Positions 24,433-35,185 of a DNA stretch of 64,000 nucleotides are shown in pieces. The position numbers were made by a program, and so were the translations under genes. The stretch is from Cristatella mucedo. Lineage: Eukaryota > Bryozoa > Phylactolaemata > Cristatellidae. Each line of letters opens with the position of its first letter. Within the stretch, counting starts at the first letter, position 1. The notes beneath the pieces were generated by a model, which did no database searches, was not told the DNA's origin, and saw only the letters and a program-made list of their open reading frames with translations. The stretch spans positions 4,233,501 through 4,297,500 of the forward strand of contig WPIO01000003.1 of assembly GCA_009760855.2 (NCBI GenBank). Direction: 5' to 3'.

Positions 24433-25271
24433 TGCTTGATATACCCTTGACCTCTGGTTTCGAAGATTTTAAGTTCAGCTCCTGATGATGGGATCACATT
24501 CTATATTTCTTTGGTGGTGTTTATAAATTCGGGTGACGGAAAAGCTACCTATTGCTTTTTCAGCAAGTGGCTGTTCAGAGAATGTCCACCATCGTAATGA
24601 ACGCAACAAAGCAATACATCCCTGCGAGATTCTGGCTTGGACGAGAGATTCTGTCTTAAATGAGCCGGTTGTCTATTCGCGAACCCAATACCTTCTCGGC
24701 TCGACCGTGAAGGATCAAAGCAGATATAGTAGCTACCAGCCAGCTTTGCATTCACCTAGATGGCTCATGCGACTCACGATGCTGGAAGAGGCTGTTTATC
24801 TTGCCATGCCGTCTCAGATTTGAAGTCGGCTATTCCATACTAGAAAGCTGGTGTCTATTTTTTATTGCTATGGCATATTATCTCTATATCATAGGTTTCA
24901 CGTTACAGGTCTTGTCTTGTTTTTTATCCATGTCCAGTGTATGACATGCTTCTGTTCTTTGATTAAAATGCAAGTGTAATACTCGTGTATAATGCTGTGT
25001 TAGGTTACTAATGTCTTGATTGTGCCCTATCTCCCGGTTGGTTTTTAGCTACGTTTAAAGTTTGAGATCCATTTTTAAGAAAGGGTTTATCGAAACCTAG
25101 ATTTTATCCACAAATACCACGATACGGTTGTATCACCTCGTTGCTCTTCACTGAGTTGTAATGCTTTGTCACGTCATAACGTGCCACACAATGGTGTACG
25201 ATTTTGTGGTTGGCCTGATTGGTTGCACTTGAGGTCCTATTTGTTTGTAGAAATTTTCTTTCTTGGTCCAG

Positions 25272-25379
25272 CAAGTGGCGTCAGATGCATACTCTTTGTA
25301 CACTTGTCGAAACTGTGGTATGGCTGCTTGTGCGGTCAGCCCGAGCCTGAATGTGATATTGATAAATGGAAAGGTTCTT
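25272..25379 (+). CDS. PRAS40-like gene, candidate 5' exon (36 codons)
   Basis: The exon is bounded by an excellent acceptor (gaaattttctttcttggtccag, 25250-25271) and a consensus donor (ctt|gtaagt from 25380). In the frame that continues into the next exon it is open for 36 codons (QVASDAYSLYTCRNCG... ending LNVILINGKVL). Its exit phase (0) matches the exon at 25493 across a 113-nt intron, the same intron size as in the nucleoporin gene nearby. I do not recognise the sequence and cannot align it to the N terminus of vertebrate PRAS40. If translation starts at the ATG at 25496, this piece would be 5' UTR or belong to an alternative transcript. Confidence 0.45.
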
Positions 25380-25492
25380 GTAAGTAGCCCGTGCCCTGCT
25401 TAAGTGTCAGTGCTGAAGCACCGTTTTGCTTGCACATGGCAGAAGCAGCAATGATGCTGATCTTCATCCCGTGTCTTGCTGGCGATGTGTAG

Positions 25493-25649
25493 AATATGTC
25501 CACTGGTGATACCTTTGCAAAAATGCTTCCAATCTTGAAGGACGAGGTCGAGGCATGCAAGGTTCGCCTGTCTTCCTACTACTCTGCTGCATATGGCATC
25601 GCCATAGAAGCTACTGCTGGTGGTTCCGGAACAATTGAGCAAGCCATCG
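25493..25649 (+). CDS. AKT1S1: PRAS40-like gene, N-terminal exon
   Basis: The ATG at 25496 (context aatATG, A at -3) opens 51 codons and one base to the donor atcg|gtaaag (from 25650). The peptide MSTGDTFAKMLPILKDEVEA and what follows is helical and ordinary in composition, with a Gly/Ser stretch before the junction. It exits in phase 1, completed to Asp by the exon at 27814. An in-frame TAG directly precedes the exon in the genome, so either this is the first coding exon or it is spliced to the exon at 25272. The N-terminal domain of PRAS40 diverges quickly, and I infer membership from the unbroken phase chain to the diagnostic exons, not from similarity. Confidence 0.5.
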
Positions 25650-25889
25650 GTAAAGTGCTTACACACGCTGGTTGCCGCATATACTATCCTTGACAGCTGC
25701 TCATGGTTGCAATTGCAACGACAATATAGTGTCTCTTGGCTTCAGATCGATTCATGTAACTGGTGCTGCACAGACACCTAATTAATGTCAAACATCAGCA
25801 GAAGCTTCTGACTTCTGGCTGTGGCTTTGGTTTGGCTTGTAGGTCAGCCATCCTGCCCACGTTTCCCTTTGCTTTGCGAGCGTAATCTA

Positions 25890-26020
25890 CTCTACTGCTA
25901 ATACTACTGCAACTATTACTACTGCCACTTCCAATACCACTACCCTCTGTCGCCATCATCACGACCATCGCCCCTAATAATACTACTACTGCTACAACCA
26001 CTGCTACTAATAGATGGATT
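25890..26020. repeat. Imperfect CTA/CTG/CCA trinucleotide tract
   Basis: Degenerate triplets (ctactgctaatactactgc and similar) extend over about 130 bases in the intron. Confidence 0.6.
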
Positions 26021-26094
26021 TGTATAGCCCCTCCCCACCGAGAATTTAATCTTTTGTAAGTACTTAGTACCGGCTGGAAAGGAAGCACAAGAGC

Positions 26095-26575
26095 TTATTT
26101 AGTGAGAACAGCATGCACAATTCTAGGAAGAGTAAGAAAATTAACGATACATTGTACAGATGGAGCAATGCTGTGATGAACAGATGGTTTTAGCTTTGCT
26201 GTAAACATCCAAGAGTCAGTGGATGTTGTGATGTCAGCCGGTAGACAGTTATATGCATATGGTGCATCGGAGCTGCTGGTACGATCTCCGGAGGATTTTG
26301 AAATTTGTGAGAGGCACAGATAAGCAACCAGAATTACGAGTGCGTGGTACACAGGGAGCCTGAAATTCAGATAAGTAAGCATTAGCAAGAGTGTGAAGGA
26401 TTTAAAATTGAGCCAATGACATCGAAGTCCATGCACTGCTTGATTTAGAGACAGCGCAAGTCGGAGAGAAGGTGAAGTACATGGCTTTAGCAACATTCGC
26501 AACAGGAAAGCATGGCTCCGATTGTCATCAGCATTACCATCTGTGGCCGGTATGACAACCTTCGAACCCACATAT
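26095..26575 (-). mobile_element. LINE family 1-like, 3' coding remnant
   Basis: A 158-codon minus frame reads as the C-terminal LINE region (CHWLNFKSFTLLLMLTYLNF, then LPADITTSTDSWMFTAKLKP near 26160-26230). It is strongly diverged and lies in the intron after the exon at 25493. Confidence 0.6.
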
Positions 26576-27813
26576 AAATTTATCGACTGCAGTCATCACT
26601 CGACATGCTCTCGGCTCTGGCTGTATGTTCGCAGCATGGCCAGTGCCCAAGCCGCAGTCAGTTTCGTGCGCATGATGCCCGTGACTCCAGCTGGAACTCA
26701 TGACAATCTCTTGAGGCAATAATAGGCATTCATACTTCAGCCGGCATCCCCAGTGGGTAAGCCGGCCTGTCTCGAGAAAGCAGGCAGCTGTTCGACGGCA
26801 CGAGCAGCTGCTCACACAGTAGTCGTCCACGGCTGGGCATGCACACGTCTGGGCATGCACACGTCTTGGCTTCCATCGTGATATGAGTTTTCTCGAGCCA
26901 GGTTTCCTGTCCTGCTTTTGCTTCAGTAGAGTGAGATGACTTAAGTGAAAGGAGGGTGATCTGTCAGGGTGAGAGCTGCTGCACTACAGATGATGTACAT
27001 GGCATGAGGATTGACAAGAAGAGGAGCTGTGTGTGGCGCCCTGGCTTAGTTCGGGCCACGTAATAGCAATCTGGCAAGGATCTGCCAAGTTTGGGACCTG
27101 CACAATGGATGGGCATGCTTTGGATTGCTACTGGCTTTTGTGCCACAATATCGCATGTCTAGGATCTTTGCCGAACACCAGCCGCTTAGTTTTCATCAAA
27201 GCCTGTGTCTGAAAGCTTTTTCTAAATACCCGTCGTCTTGTTCGTAGCATCATTAAATGCTAGCAGAATGGTGAAGTTAAGGCTGATCTCTAGTCTTGTA
27301 AATACCCAAATCTATATGACAGCCATGAGGGTCAAGCATCGGGACCAAAGTGTTTATTGACATGCCATGAAGTGCCTTCCAACGTTTGCACATATGTGAA
27401 AGGCGACACGATAGTTAGCGACCAAGATGTCGGTTGGAGTGATGACTGTGTTCATGCTCCATATGCCGAGATGGCAAAACCGGCTGCTGCTGGCTGTCGA
27501 AACTGATGCATCCAGACGATTCCCTGACAGATCTTGCTAAATACAATTCACTATGTTTTGCATGTCGTGCAGATGGCACAGCACTGCTTTTGGTTGTACT
27601 GAGCATGCCGTGGCATACTGAAGAGATGTGTGGAATTCGAAACTGCGTCTGGATGATCTCATTCGATGACAGAAGCTGACACTTTTAAGCACTCACTTAG
27701 TGCATGTTTCAGCCTCATTAAAAAAAAAACAGTTCGTGCAAGCCAGATGTGCTCAATTTTCTGTAAGGCAGCTGCAGGATATCTGATTCACCTTTGCCTG
27801 CTTTGCTTTGCAG
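26576..27813. other. Intronic stretch, nothing recognised
   Basis: Only short unsupported frames occur. The pyrimidine-rich end (ctttgcctgctttgctttgcag) is the acceptor of the next exon. Confidence 0.4.
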
Positions 27814-27925
27814 ATGCGCATGCTACAATGCTATCGCCGTCATCGGCAGCTGCGGTCGCCGTCTTGGAGCAGCAGCTGAACAACTTTTTTTTATCTGAAG
27901 AATCAAAAATGCAAGAGGACGTGCG
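27814..27925 (+). CDS. AKT1S1: PRAS40-like gene, second coding exon
   Basis: This exon has 36 full codons between a strong acceptor (ending 27813) and donor cg|gtaggt (from 27926). The peptide starts D-AHATMLSPSSAAAVAVLEQQ and ends KMQEDV-R, an Ala-rich helix followed by an acidic, helical segment (LNNFFLSEESKMQED). It enters in phase 1 and leaves in phase 2. I see no domain, and I assign it by splice signals, phase and position. Vertebrate PRAS40 also has an Ala-rich helical N-terminal region, which agrees with this but does not prove it. Confidence 0.55.
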
Positions 27926-29296
27926 GTAGGTGAAAACTATTTAGGCTTCTCCCACTGGGGACTAGTGAGCCTCTCTAGGGATTTCTGGTATTTTAGGATT
28001 GAGTCCTGTGATAAAATACATTGAACTAAAAAAAACCCCAACCTGATTCTAAGAAACCTCCATATATGCCGAACTCGTATTTCGTTCTCAAACCAATGCC
28101 GGTCAGCAGAAGTGATCCTGGCTCATCGTACACACACGTAAGCACACTTAGAAACACAGACAAGCACACACTTGCACTTAAACACAACTTGCCATGCCAG
28201 AGACTTTGTTGTGGATACACGGATCGTGAATTCTGAAGCGGTTTTTTTTTTTAGTGCCATGCCTGCAATATTTTTTATCCACCGAATATGTGTGATACTT
28301 TTAATGACTTAATATCTTCATACTTCTGATTTTTGTCAAGAGTTGCGCTGCAAAAGTGTAGCAAGCACTAGCAGGGTTCTGGTTTCTTGTGGAGGCAATT
28401 AACGTTAGTCGAAAAGGTGTTACATGCTCGGTGGGACCATCAAAGAGTAGCTCTATCGATTATTAACACGTCTGCCCTAGCGATAAACACAGTAGCTCAA
28501 CCCCCATGCCTGTATGACATTTTTAGATACGTGCTGAAGGTGGCAAAATCTGCCCGCTGCTCAATTGGCAGGCACCTGCAGCAGGTCCTTGGTGTTTCCA
28601 GGAAACTTGGAGGAGACAATCAACTGATGGGTGTCTCGGCATGACGTCAAGCCCTTCCCCAATGAATAGGGTTGCACTGTTCAATGACACAGCCATGCGT
28701 ACCTCTGTATTTCCATAGTATTTTTCTCAGTATCCAAGTAGCTTGTTATCAAACAGCAAGCAGCCTCTTGTTGTGCCCCCTGTCTCAACATTCCAGCTGC
28801 AGAATTAAGCACCGTAGTGATCCATACGGGCTTAACCCTGTTAGTGCTGCTGCAGCAGTTGCCGAGTGGCTCCAGTTAAGAGCAGGATTAGTAGTTTGTA
28901 TCACTAGCCTGTTAGCGGGAACCGCTTAGGAGGCTTCCTTTCTGCTTGCGGCAAGCCTTTAGTAGATGGTTAGTGGTGGTCCGATGACCTAAGTGCAGTT
29001 CGAAAATACCTAGTGCAAGGAGTAGCTGCTGCTGCTGCTGCTGCACTCTTTTATTTGGACATACCTGCGTGGAAGTCGCTAAAATAGATGTCAGGAGCCG
29101 TCTAAGTTAGGAAAAAATAAACATGCTAAAAGCAACCTCGAAGGACTCGGAATAAACCGCTTGCTCATCAGACCTGGCGTTTTCGAAGCAAGCTCATATT
29201 GTCTGCACTCGAAAGCCTTCACGCTCTGCATGGGAGTGCATGCGCTAGTGTGGCATTAGCCAATTTGCCGGTGACCAGCGGAAGCACACTTCCTGT
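27926..29296. other. Intronic stretch, nothing recognised
   Basis: There is a short (GCT)n near 29025-29042 and unsupported frames at 28387-28644 and 28672-28929. Confidence 0.35.
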
Positions 29297-29768
29297 CAGA
29301 TATACTACCCCATCAGGCCAAGCATCGTACCACCCGCTTTTCGGAATCCAACAGTCTACAAATACCTCGTACAAACCTTAAATCCTTTGGAGACCGTGCA
29401 TGTAGTTCATATGCTCCCAAAGCCTGGAACTCCCTCCCGACCTGCGTCAGAACATCCCCTGACCTGACCACATTTAAAAGGAACCTAAAAACACACCTAT
29501 TTAGGACAGCATTTAGTGGGTCCCCGTGATTCGTCCTTGATGTGCTTATGCGTGCTGACACTGTGCATGCTGCCACTAACCACATTTGCATGCTGACCCT
29601 GTGCATGTCACCCCTAACCATATTATTCATTTCGTTTTTTTTTTCAAGCATGATTTTACTTACCATTCCATTGCATTTCACTTTACAGCAAATGTAAAGC
29701 GCCTAGAGAGAGATTAGGTTCTCTGAGGGCGCTTTATCAAGTGAATTATTATTATTACTATTATTCCT
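29297..29768 (+). mobile_element. LINE family 1, short 3' copy
   Basis: It begins in the coding 3' end ('cagatatactaccccatcag') and carries the UTR, end box (29695-29740) and an (ATT)n tail. It is nearly identical to the copy at 7868-8341, with the same kind of frame break in the last coding segment. It lies in a PRAS40 intron. Confidence 0.9.
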
Positions 29769-30119
29769 ACCTTAATCACAAGTACAGGTGCGTGTGCGTG
29801 CGTAAGTGCAGGTGCGTGTGTATGCCTGCTTTGGTTTATATGCAGCTCGGCAACAGTAGTCTCGTCTATTTGTTTTTGTCATCTTGTCCTACCCCGGCCA
29901 CCTATGTATCTAACTGCCACGTTAAAACCCGGAGGAAACTAACGAAGCGTCTGTCTACCGAGTCTCTACATACCTACCCATATGTCCCTGGCCTGCTGTT
30001 TAACAGCGTGTCGACCTCCAGGTGGCTTCTCGGACTGTAACAGCAACTGCTGAGTGCCCCGCGGTGGCCGCATTGTGGTCATAGTGCGGGCCATTGTGTA
30101 TGCTTTTGGGTGCTTGCAG

Positions 30120-30200
30120 ATGCTACGAGGCAAGCGCACGTGATCGGTACAGGCAGCTATGCGAGAGCAACAGCAAGCAATTCCAGAAGCTTTGCAGCAG
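30120..30200 (+). CDS. AKT1S1: PRAS40-like gene, third coding exon (GC donor)
   Basis: There are 26 full codons (CYEASARDRYRQLCESNSKQ, then FQKLCS) between the acceptor gggtgcttgcag (ending 30119) and a GC-type donor ag|gcaagt (from 30201). That donor matches the strong consensus typical of GC-AG introns. The exon is 81 nt with phase 2 at both ends, so it can be included or skipped without changing the frame. The peptide is hydrophilic and helical, unlike translated non-coding DNA. If the GC donor is rejected, the exons at 27814 and 30340 still join in frame. Confidence 0.5.
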
Positions 30201-30339
30201 GCAAGTGGGCGCAGCGATGCTGTTGAGTTGTGCCAGTGCAATATGAAATGCTAGTGCCGACGTTTTTTGTTGTTGAATGCCGACGATGACCCTTGTCTGT
30301 TAATGTGGTGAGATCAGCTCTTCATTTGCTATGCCGTAG

Positions 30340-30407
30340 CCTGGCCATGTCGGCGCTTCCGAGGGACGACGACGGCGACAGTGCCTATGAGCGCAGCATT
30401 GTGGACG
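30340..30407 (+). CDS. AKT1S1: PRAS40-like gene, fourth coding exon (acidic)
   Basis: 22 full codons (LAMSALPRDDDGDSAYERSI-VD) lie between the acceptor tgctatgccgtag (ending 30339) and donor gacg|gtgcgt (from 30408). It enters in phase 2 and exits in phase 1, and the junction codon with the exon at 36205 is Ala (g+cc). The acidic run DDDGD directly before the TOS-like exon mirrors human PRAS40, where an acidic Glu/Asp-rich segment precedes LFVMDE. This placement is good support for the model. Confidence 0.6.
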
Positions 30408-30546
30408 GTGCGTATGGGCAGGCCGCTGCTGATGCCTACGTTCTTCTCTTATTGTGCGTGCACACCGAGCTTGCCCATTTTGGGACCTTTTGCCGAGTGG
30501 TAGCCTGGCTGCGAGCTCTTACCACTCGCTCTGCCCGCTGCTGCAG

Positions 30547-30608
30547 AGACGACGACAGATGCATTGATGAACCAGGCTAGGACTGCTGCCACTGCTGCTG
30601 CTGTAGAG
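30547..30608 (+). other. Exon-like segment in the PRAS40 intron (possible alternative exon)
   Basis: The acceptor cgctgctgcag and a perfect GTGAGT donor enclose 20 open codons (TTTDALMNQARTAATAAAVE). It enters in phase 1, which suits the exon at 30340, but exits in phase 0, which does not suit the exon at 36205. It would need a further unseen exon. Confidence 0.3.
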
Positions 30609-31079
30609 GTGAGTGTGCGCACGAGTGCATGCGGTACTGTGCCCATGGCAATGATATGAGAGTACGCTACCTGGGCAGGCACTTGGGCTGCAGTGATGAT
30701 GGGTAAGTTTACCATCAAGCCATTGGAATTAGTCGTCTGTGGAGTTTGGATTGCAGCCAGCTGTCTGCATTTAGTGCGGAGGCCTCGGTTGGCTGCCGGG
30801 CTGCTCGAAGGCTGCTGTCTGCAACCGAGGGTATGAGGGAAATAGGCAGCATTGTGCTGGGAAGCCCCCTTTGTCACCAGGGTTCTTTCTAAAGTGCTTC
30901 CACTGGGGCGAGTAATGTAGTGGCTTATTCAATCTTAGTGGTTCAGAAGCAGAGACCTTTAATTTTGCTCTGCAAGATGCAGCGACTGATAAATTGAGCC
31001 TCAGCCTTGCCGAAATATGATCGACCGATTTCCTTAAAATAAATGATTAAAACCGAACTCTTGTCTTAGGGAATTTTTT

Positions 31080-31300
31080 TAATATATGGCTGCTATCTAC
31101 TCACAGCCTCAACTGCTCTCCTGACTCTGCTATGCTTCCCACTTTCTCTTTGTTACGTGAGACGAAGTCTGTTGGCTACCGAATGCGTACCGAAAGCCTC
31201 TTTGGCTGTGAGTACGCTATACAAAACTCTCCTGCGTTACATCCGCATAGTCTTTATGACTTTATGGAGTTACAGACAGAGATACATTACATTACATATT
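31080..31300 (+). mobile_element. LINE family 2, 3' UTR fragment
   Basis: This is the family 2 UTR ('tcaactgctctcctgactctg', 'gctatacaaaactctcctgcg') ending in 'acagagatacattacattacat', the (ATTAC)n tail. Confidence 0.85.
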
Positions 31301-31307
31301 AGTGGGT

Positions 31308-31870
31308 GACCTTGCACTTGTGATCAGAGGTGCTATATTGCTGCCAACGTCGAGTGCTGGTGATTTAGATCTCTTTTTTTGGCGACCGTTTGACATTTTT
31401 AGGAAGACTGCCTCTAGTCATCATGTTCAATTCCTTACCACGATTAGAGACTACTTACCGAAATGGCTAGCTGACGAGAATTGTAGCCACCTTGTTCTCT
31501 TAAGGTTATACTGTTATAACTAAGCATTGGCAGGGCTGCCAAAAAACACCAACACACTTAGACAAGCTACACTTAGGAAGTAAGAGCTATAAAAATGATA
31601 GCCCTGGGCAGCTAGAAAGGATATGCTAGATTCGACAGCTGATGAGAAGGTGTCGTTGCACAAGAGCTGTTCGATCGACTTGGACATGCAGAAGCAAAGT
31701 TGGTGCTGACTGCAGCCGCTAGGCTAGTTTTTAAATCCAAATAATTCAGTCTTGCTTCGCTTTTGCTGAATGCTGCTTGGTTAGTCCTTAAATCTAATGA
31801 ATTCAGTTATTTTCTTATTTGGTAAGGGAGCTGGAACTGCTTCGAGTTGATGAGTGGATATGCAGCAAAA
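31308..31870 (+). mobile_element. LINE RT C-terminal remnant (family 2-like)
   Basis: A + frame at 31302-31523 encodes a LINE segment (TIRDYLPKWLADENCSHLVL). It is followed out of frame by traces of the 'GLPK' and 'AARLVFKSK' motifs near 31531 and 31710. Old and disrupted. Confidence 0.6.
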
Positions 31871-31885
31871 TTCATATTTTTACCC

Positions 31886-31960
31886 ATACTAGCTGATTTA
31901 ACAGCCTCTTTTGTATAGCGACAGAAGAGCATTTACGGCTATCACCACCACATGCATTTC
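31886..31960 (-). mobile_element. SINE family B, 3' fragment
   Basis: This is the reverse complement of the tail and body: 'tagctgatttaacagcctct', then 'acggctatcaccacc'. Confidence 0.65.
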
Positions 31961-32558
31961 CCTTCATAGTTTTATTAGTGTTCCCAATGCATCTTCCGAC
32001 GTGACCAAGCTTTTTAACTCTTGTGTATGTGTGTGCATGCACCTCCGTGTGCAAGCAGATATTTTTTAACGGCAATCTAAGCAGTACTCACGTGCTGTGC
32101 ATTTTCAAATGGGTGTCGTCGCTTATGAGCTGAAAACGAATGTGCTAGGTACTTCTCTGCCATATCACGTTTCGGTCTGCCACCAGCTCTGCCATTGTGC
32201 TTGATGCCCATAGCAGCTAGTGACACAGCACGAGCAGTGCTGCTCTTTTTTTTACACGCCGATGACCCCAAACGACGTCCTGGGTATTTTAACGCGGCAG
32301 GTACAGCTAAATGGGAACCGAGCTTGCTTGTAACCCTCCCCCCTCCCTGCTTCCGTAGCTGCTCTGTAGCTTTTGCCTGTGCGACTGTCTCTTAGAAGTC
32401 CAATCTTGTTTTTATCTTTGGTGCGTACATCACCAAGACTTGGGGACAGTACAAGACCGATTAACTGGCCACGATTCTACGCCTAGAAAAGACCAATGGA
32501 AGCCATTTATAAATCCTTATAAAGCCCCGCCTCTCCTCTCAAACAAGCAACCAATCGG

Positions 32559-32957
32559 GTGCCTTTTTCATTTCAAAGGCATGACATACGACCTGATACA
32601 GACGAGCTGATCAAGGCATTAAACAAGAGTCCCTGTTTATGGGACACTACTAGTTTTTTTGATAGTAATAAGATTTTAAGATGGCATGCAGTAAAGATAA
32701 TTTTGGAAAAGTTAGAACCGACCGAGTCGCCGACGAAGCACGGCCGTAATGTATTTCCTGCCACCTCAAAGAAGCAGTTTTCCGTGATCACTCTGAGGGT
32801 GGCACTTGAAAGGTGCAAGACAAAGCGTCGTGTAAACTTCTTGCAAGAAGAAAGTCCAAGGGAGACTCGAGAGCAAATTGACCGCCTAAACCAGGCCATA
32901 GACAGATCTTGTAGCGCAGCAGAGTGGCAAGAGCTATTGCGGTGCTTTGTTGTTTGA
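32559..32957 (+). CDS. MADF (Myb/SANT-like) domain-like frame without a start codon
   Basis: The open frame of 132 codons contains DTDELIKALNKSPCLWDTTS near residues 13-32, followed by FDSNKILRWHAVKIILEKLE. This fits the start of the MADF DNA-binding domain, whose members open with an acidic 'LI..V...P.LWD' helix and an 'R..AW..I' helix. The typical later Trp/Arg-rich helix is less clear. The frame has no in-frame ATG (a stop lies at 32520-32522), no upstream acceptor I trust, and ends at a stop at 32957. It sits inside the large PRAS40 intron on the same strand. MADF proteins are numerous in arthropods and also occur with Harbinger-type transposons, so this may be a transposon-derived or processed remnant. 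Confidence 0.45.
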   Translation: MPFSFQRHDIRPDTDELIKALNKSPCLWDTTSFFDSNKILRWHAVKIILEKLEPTESPTKHGRNVFPATSKKQFSVITLRVALERCKTKRRVNFLQEESPRETREQIDRLNQAIDRSCSAAEWQELLRCFVV

Positions 32958-32999
32958 TTGACAAGCCCAGCATGCTGTCGAGCTCGCGCCATCCTTCTT

Positions 33000-33003
33000 C
33001 TCT

Positions 33004-33042
<39 letters not shown>
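33000..33042. repeat. (CT)n microsatellite
   Basis: A CT run of about 40 bases. The Arg-Glu tracts read on the minus strand are artefacts. Confidence 0.95.
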
Positions 33043-33045
<3 letters not shown>

Positions 33046-34110
33046 GAGTACACGCTCGCATGCATTTTCTCTGTAGAGCACTGTGACTGCACACGTCAGG
33101 ACGACTGCCAGTGGCCTTCGGCAGAGCAGCAGCAACTCGGACGGTATGCTTTGTGCCCTTCTCGTGCGCGAGATTGTGAACAAAGCTTGCGTCGCCGTGC
33201 TCACCCACCACTCGTGAGACCTGGTCTCGCTGTGTGGGGAGCCGACCGCGTTGGTGCGCACTGACGTGCTGTCAACATCAGTGCTGCCTGCATCCGCCGT
33301 TTCAGCTCTGACGGTGGGTGAGAAGAGAGGTATGGTGTTTCCCATCCTTGGTGGGACGTAGCATAGCCCAGTAGTGATGGCGACTCATGTATCCGGTTAC
33401 GTGTGCACCATGTAGCTAGGTGTTTTAGCCGGTGGCTTGCCTTTTTTTGTCGCACCACACGCTGCCTGCCCTTTTTCGGTTGCCTTCGGTGTTTGATGTT
33501 CCTCGAGGCATTGCTTTATCTACACTAAGGTGTGTTGATTACTTAGCACCAACCTTATAACCCGAGACTGGGTTCGTTTTACTTTTCGATTGTTAAACCG
33601 TGACATGCTTTCCGCGCATGTCGAGTTAAAGATATATCGCGCCTGTTTGCTGCCTTCCATTTTTTGTGACAGTGTTAATGGTCTTGATAATGATTTCGTT
33701 GGCATTTGCTGCAGTCTCACACTTTCACATTTGTTATTAGCCGAACCTACTGATTGGGTGTGATTTAATGTCGTCTGGATGACATCAGCTACTCGTAACA
33801 TGCTCATGAACATTTGTTGATGAATGCCTGGCCATGTCGATGTCTTGACCTCCGGCAAGGTGTTTGGCTGAGCGTCCTGCCTTGCAATCGGCAGCTGCGG
33901 GTACTGTGAGAACGTAGTAAGAGCCTGTGAATACTTAGCGCCTCCTGGGTTGCAACATTCCTGCTCACGTTTTCTTTTCCACTGGTGCCTCGTCGCCTGC
34001 TCAAGCGCCACTGTTTCTGTTACCTTTAAAAGTGATGTTTTTAAATCTTATCAAGCTCGGGCAGTGGTCACTCTATGCTTGCCCTCTTAGCTCCCTCTTA
34101 TCACCGGCTC
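33043..34110. other. Intronic stretch with an orphan minus frame
   Basis: A 163-codon minus frame at 33520-34011 is hydrophilic and Gln/Ser/Arg-rich (for example WKRKREQECCNPGG), but no domain is visible and there is no supporting signal. Confidence 0.3.
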
Positions 34111-34312
34111 TCTGGGTTTCTCTCTCTTTCTCTCTCTCTCTCTCCCTCTCTCTCTCCCTCTCTCTCTCTCTCTCTCCCTCTCTCTCTCTCTCCCATTTCC
34201 TCTTCCTTTTCCCTTTCTTTCCCCCTCTTTGTCTCTTGTTCTCTCCTGCTCTCTCTCTCTCTCACTCTGTCTGTCTGTCTCTCACCCTCTCTGCCATCCT
34301 CTCTCTTTTTCT
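34111..34312. repeat. CT-rich low-complexity tract
   Basis: Blocks of (CT)n, CCCT and CTGT over about 200 bases produce Ser/Leu pseudo-frames on + and Arg/Glu on -. Confidence 0.95.
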
Positions 34313-34984
34313 CACTGCTCCTGATGAGCAGACGACATTCTATTGTTTGGTGCACATTCGTGTATGGGAGGGAAGAGAGGAGACTTGGGCAGGTGCTGGT
34401 AACTATGCTTTTGAAATTGGGCCTGGGTAATCATGTACGTTAAGAGCACGGCTTCTGGGTTTGGATGGGCTGCGCTGTTGCAAGCTTCACACATAATCGT
34501 GCAGGTGAACGACACTGGTTTTTGGCGGATTTCATAGTTAGACAGCCGTTTGTAGTCAGCTGTAGGTGAGGAGAATATCTAGTAGCCTCTGCTTCTGCTG
34601 CCGTCAGTGGATGTGTGTAGATCGTGCACTAATGTTCATGCAACGACTGACTTGTAAGTGCTTACAAATTCGATGAATTTGTGCTGCTGCCAATTGCATG
34701 TTTTGCTTAACTCCTCTCCTCAGCATGCCAGGCTGGGAGATTGCAACCTGTTTACTTGCGTTCATTGTCTATGAATTCCTTCAACCAAAGGAGTCGATGC
34801 CGGCAGGTCTTGAGGTCTGGAGGCTGGTAGATTAGTCTCACGAGTTTACTAATACCATTGCAGTATTGGCCGACCTCGGTAGACATTTTTAGGAAGCTGT
34901 ACAGGATTGCCAGATCTACGGATTTTTCAAAGAGCTAAACAGGTTGCGGGATATCAATAATCTGGCTCAGGCACACCCCAGGTT

Positions 34985-35185
34985 TTGTTCCCTGCCCGGT
35001 AGAACAGCTGATGGTCTTTTTCTAATCTCAACAAGATCGCTGAAATGAAGTCTTTTGGCTACAGAATACTGGAAGCTGCTTAGGCTTTGAGTGCGCTAGA
35101 GAAAACTCTCCTTCGTAACACCCACATAGTCTGTGTGGCTTTGTGGAGTTACAGGCAGAGGTACAGTGACAAAGCTAGGGTACTT
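34985..35185 (+). mobile_element. LINE family 2, 3' UTR fragment
   Basis: A diverged family 2 UTR ('tgaaatgaagtcttttggct', 'agaaaactctccttcgtaac', 'tttgtggagttacaggcaga'). The ATTAC tail has decayed. Confidence 0.75.

Noticed and set aside
25166-25387. The 73-codon frame covering 25272-25379 in another phase
   Set aside because: Joining that frame across the intron gives an immediate stop. The phase 0 frame is the one that continues.
32788-33345. Minus frame with an Arg/Glu run
   Set aside because: It crosses the (CT)n tract and overlaps the MADF-like frame in antisense; a shadow.
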